Below, in pieces: positions 5,606 through 6,400 of a stretch of 6,400 nt of DNA; position 1 is the first letter of the stretch, and every line of letters starts with the position of its first letter. The stretch is taken from positions 1 to 6,400 of the forward strand of contig CAYJIH010000071.1 of the NCBI GenBank assembly GCA_964370195.1, written 5' to 3'. A program made the translations under genes and the position numbers. The stretch comes from JAAYCI01 sp964370195. Lineage in GTDB: Bacteria > Bacillota > Clostridia > Oscillospirales > Ruminococcaceae. Under the pieces are notes generated by a model. That model saw only the letters and a program-made list of their open reading frames with translations. It had not been told where the DNA came from and did no database searches.

Positions 5606-6400
5606 TGTTTTATTCCAAAATTGCCATGAATAGCATCAAGGTGAACAGCAAGCTGTACGTCCCCTATATCTTAACCAGTGCGCTTTGGATTATGATGTCC
5701 TACATTCTTTTAAGCATGGCCTCGTCAGAGCAGATTATGCACTCCGGTGCAGGTGGTTCTATTGTTATGATTTTGTCGATGGGTGTGCCGTTTATTTTTC
5801 TGTTTTCAGCGCTGTTTTTGTTTTACACAAATTCGTTTTTAATCAAAATGCGCAACAAAGAATACGCCCTTTATAACGTGCTGGGTATGAACAAACGCAA
5901 CCTTTCCCATATCCTTTTATGGGAAAGCGCCATCACCTCTTTTTTGTCATTGCTTATTGGGCTTTCGGCTGGGTTGTTGTTTTACAAACTTTTCGAATTG
6001 CTTTTGCTCAAAATTACAAGGGAAGATGTTCACTACCATTTTGAAATCAGCTTACAAAATATTTTCATCATCATCATGGCGTTTATGGTGATCTTTTTTC
6101 TGATTTTAATAAAATCTCTATTTAAGATAAAACTTTCCAGCCCCATCGAGCTATTAAAAAGCCAAAACGTTGGCGAAAAGCCACCCAAAGCAAACTGGGT
6201 TTTGGGGATTTTGGGTGTGCTGGTTCTCGGTGCAGCCTATTTTATTGCCCTTTCGGCAGAAAACCCACTGGCGGCCATCGAGCTGTTTTTCATTGCGGTG
6301 CTTCTCGTTGTTATCGGCACCTATCTGGTTTTTATTTCGGGTTCTGTGCTGCTTTGCCGCATTTTGCAGCGTAATAAAAACTATTACTACAAGCCAAACC
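5605..6400 (+). CDS. bceB: BceB-type ABC transporter permease (3'-truncated by window end)
   Basis: The frame is open from the ATG at 5605 to the window edge, giving 265 residues of a protein that normally has about 630-660. Visible hydrophobic segments are at about 18-38, 52-76, 104-130, 150-172, 197-215 and 223-251, matching the first six of the ten helices of BceB. Between helices 2 and 3 is the FtsX-family coupling stretch (IKMRNKEYALYNVLGM, 80-95). SSPIELL (178-184) is a common feature after helix 4. The fragment ends at RNKNYYYKPN, which in relatives immediately precedes helix 7 and the large extracellular domain that contacts the antibiotic complex. That domain, which bears on substrate, is outside the window. 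The start overlaps the bceA stop by one base, and an SD-like AAAGGGGG (5588-5595) lies upstream. Family role: resistance pump and co-sensor for BceS. Drug specificity (bacitracin, nisin-type lantibiotics, other lipid II-binding peptides) cannot be told. Confidence 0.93.
   Translation, partial: MFYSKIAMNSIKVNSKLYVPYILTSALWIMMSYILLSMASSEQIMHSGAGGSIVMILSMGVPFIFLFSALFLFYTNSFLIKMRNKEYALYNVLGMNKRNLSHILLWESAITSFLSLLIGLSAGLLFYKLFELLLLKITREDVHYHFEISLQNIFIIIMAFMVIFFLILIKSLFKIKLSSPIELLKSQNVGEKPPKANWVLGILGVLVLGAAYFIALSAENPLAAIELFFIAVLLVVIGTYLVFISGSVLLCRILQRNKNYYYKPN
5902..5927 (+). repeat. Perfect 10-bp inverted repeat inside bceB
   Basis: CTTTCCCATA (5902-5911) and TATGGGAAAG (5918-5927) are perfectly complementary across a 6-nt loop. 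The sequence encodes the start of membrane helix 3 (about residues 100-107). No T run follows, so it is not an intrinsic terminator. It would form an mRNA hairpin, but may have no function. Confidence 0.5.

Overview
This window looks like chromosomal DNA from a low-to-mid GC Firmicute, most likely a member of the Clostridia. The basis is gene content (a Bce-type peptide-antibiotic module and a YwbE-family protein), strong GGAGG-type ribosome binding sites, tightly packed co-directional genes and moderately AT-rich codons. This is inference, and I cannot name a species. All eight genes supported here lie on the + strand, and both the first and the last run off the window.

Left part (1-2786): an ABC-2 type export locus. 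It begins with the C-terminal part of a small ABC-2 permease. An ATP-binding subunit (521-1207) follows, and then a 528-residue polytopic membrane protein (1200-2786) whose start overlaps the ATPase stop codon. The permease-ATPase-permease order suggests two transporters in tandem, with the first ATPase and perhaps a GntR-type regulator upstream of the window. A 63-residue YwbE/DUF2196 protein (2794-2985) sits 7 nt behind the large membrane protein and is probably translationally coupled to it.

Middle (2986-3084): a 99-nt gap with an inverted repeat and a possible competing pairing. It separates the export locus from the next module.

Right part (3085-6400): a canonical BceRS-BceAB module for sensing and resisting cell-wall-active peptide antibiotics. 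It comprises an OmpR-type response regulator, an intramembrane-sensing histidine kinase (ATGA overlap), an ABC ATPase and an FtsX/BceB-type permease (TGATG overlap, cut by the window end). In the known family, BceAB acts as both sensor and resistance pump, signals through BceS to BceR, and BceR activates bceAB. The sequence shows the expected control site: a perfect 7-4-7 inverted repeat at 4721-4738 fitting the published BceR-type consensus TnACA-N4-TGTAA. It overlaps the 3' end of bceS and lies upstream of a promoter with an extended -10 and no recognisable -35. A half-copy of the operator recurs exactly 21 bp downstream.

The gene families are known ones. The less ordinary points are the operator architecture, a textbook terminator-like hairpin inside the kinase gene, the intergenic structure before bceR, and the poorly characterised large membrane protein. 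I found no rRNA, tRNA, CRISPR array or insertion sequence.
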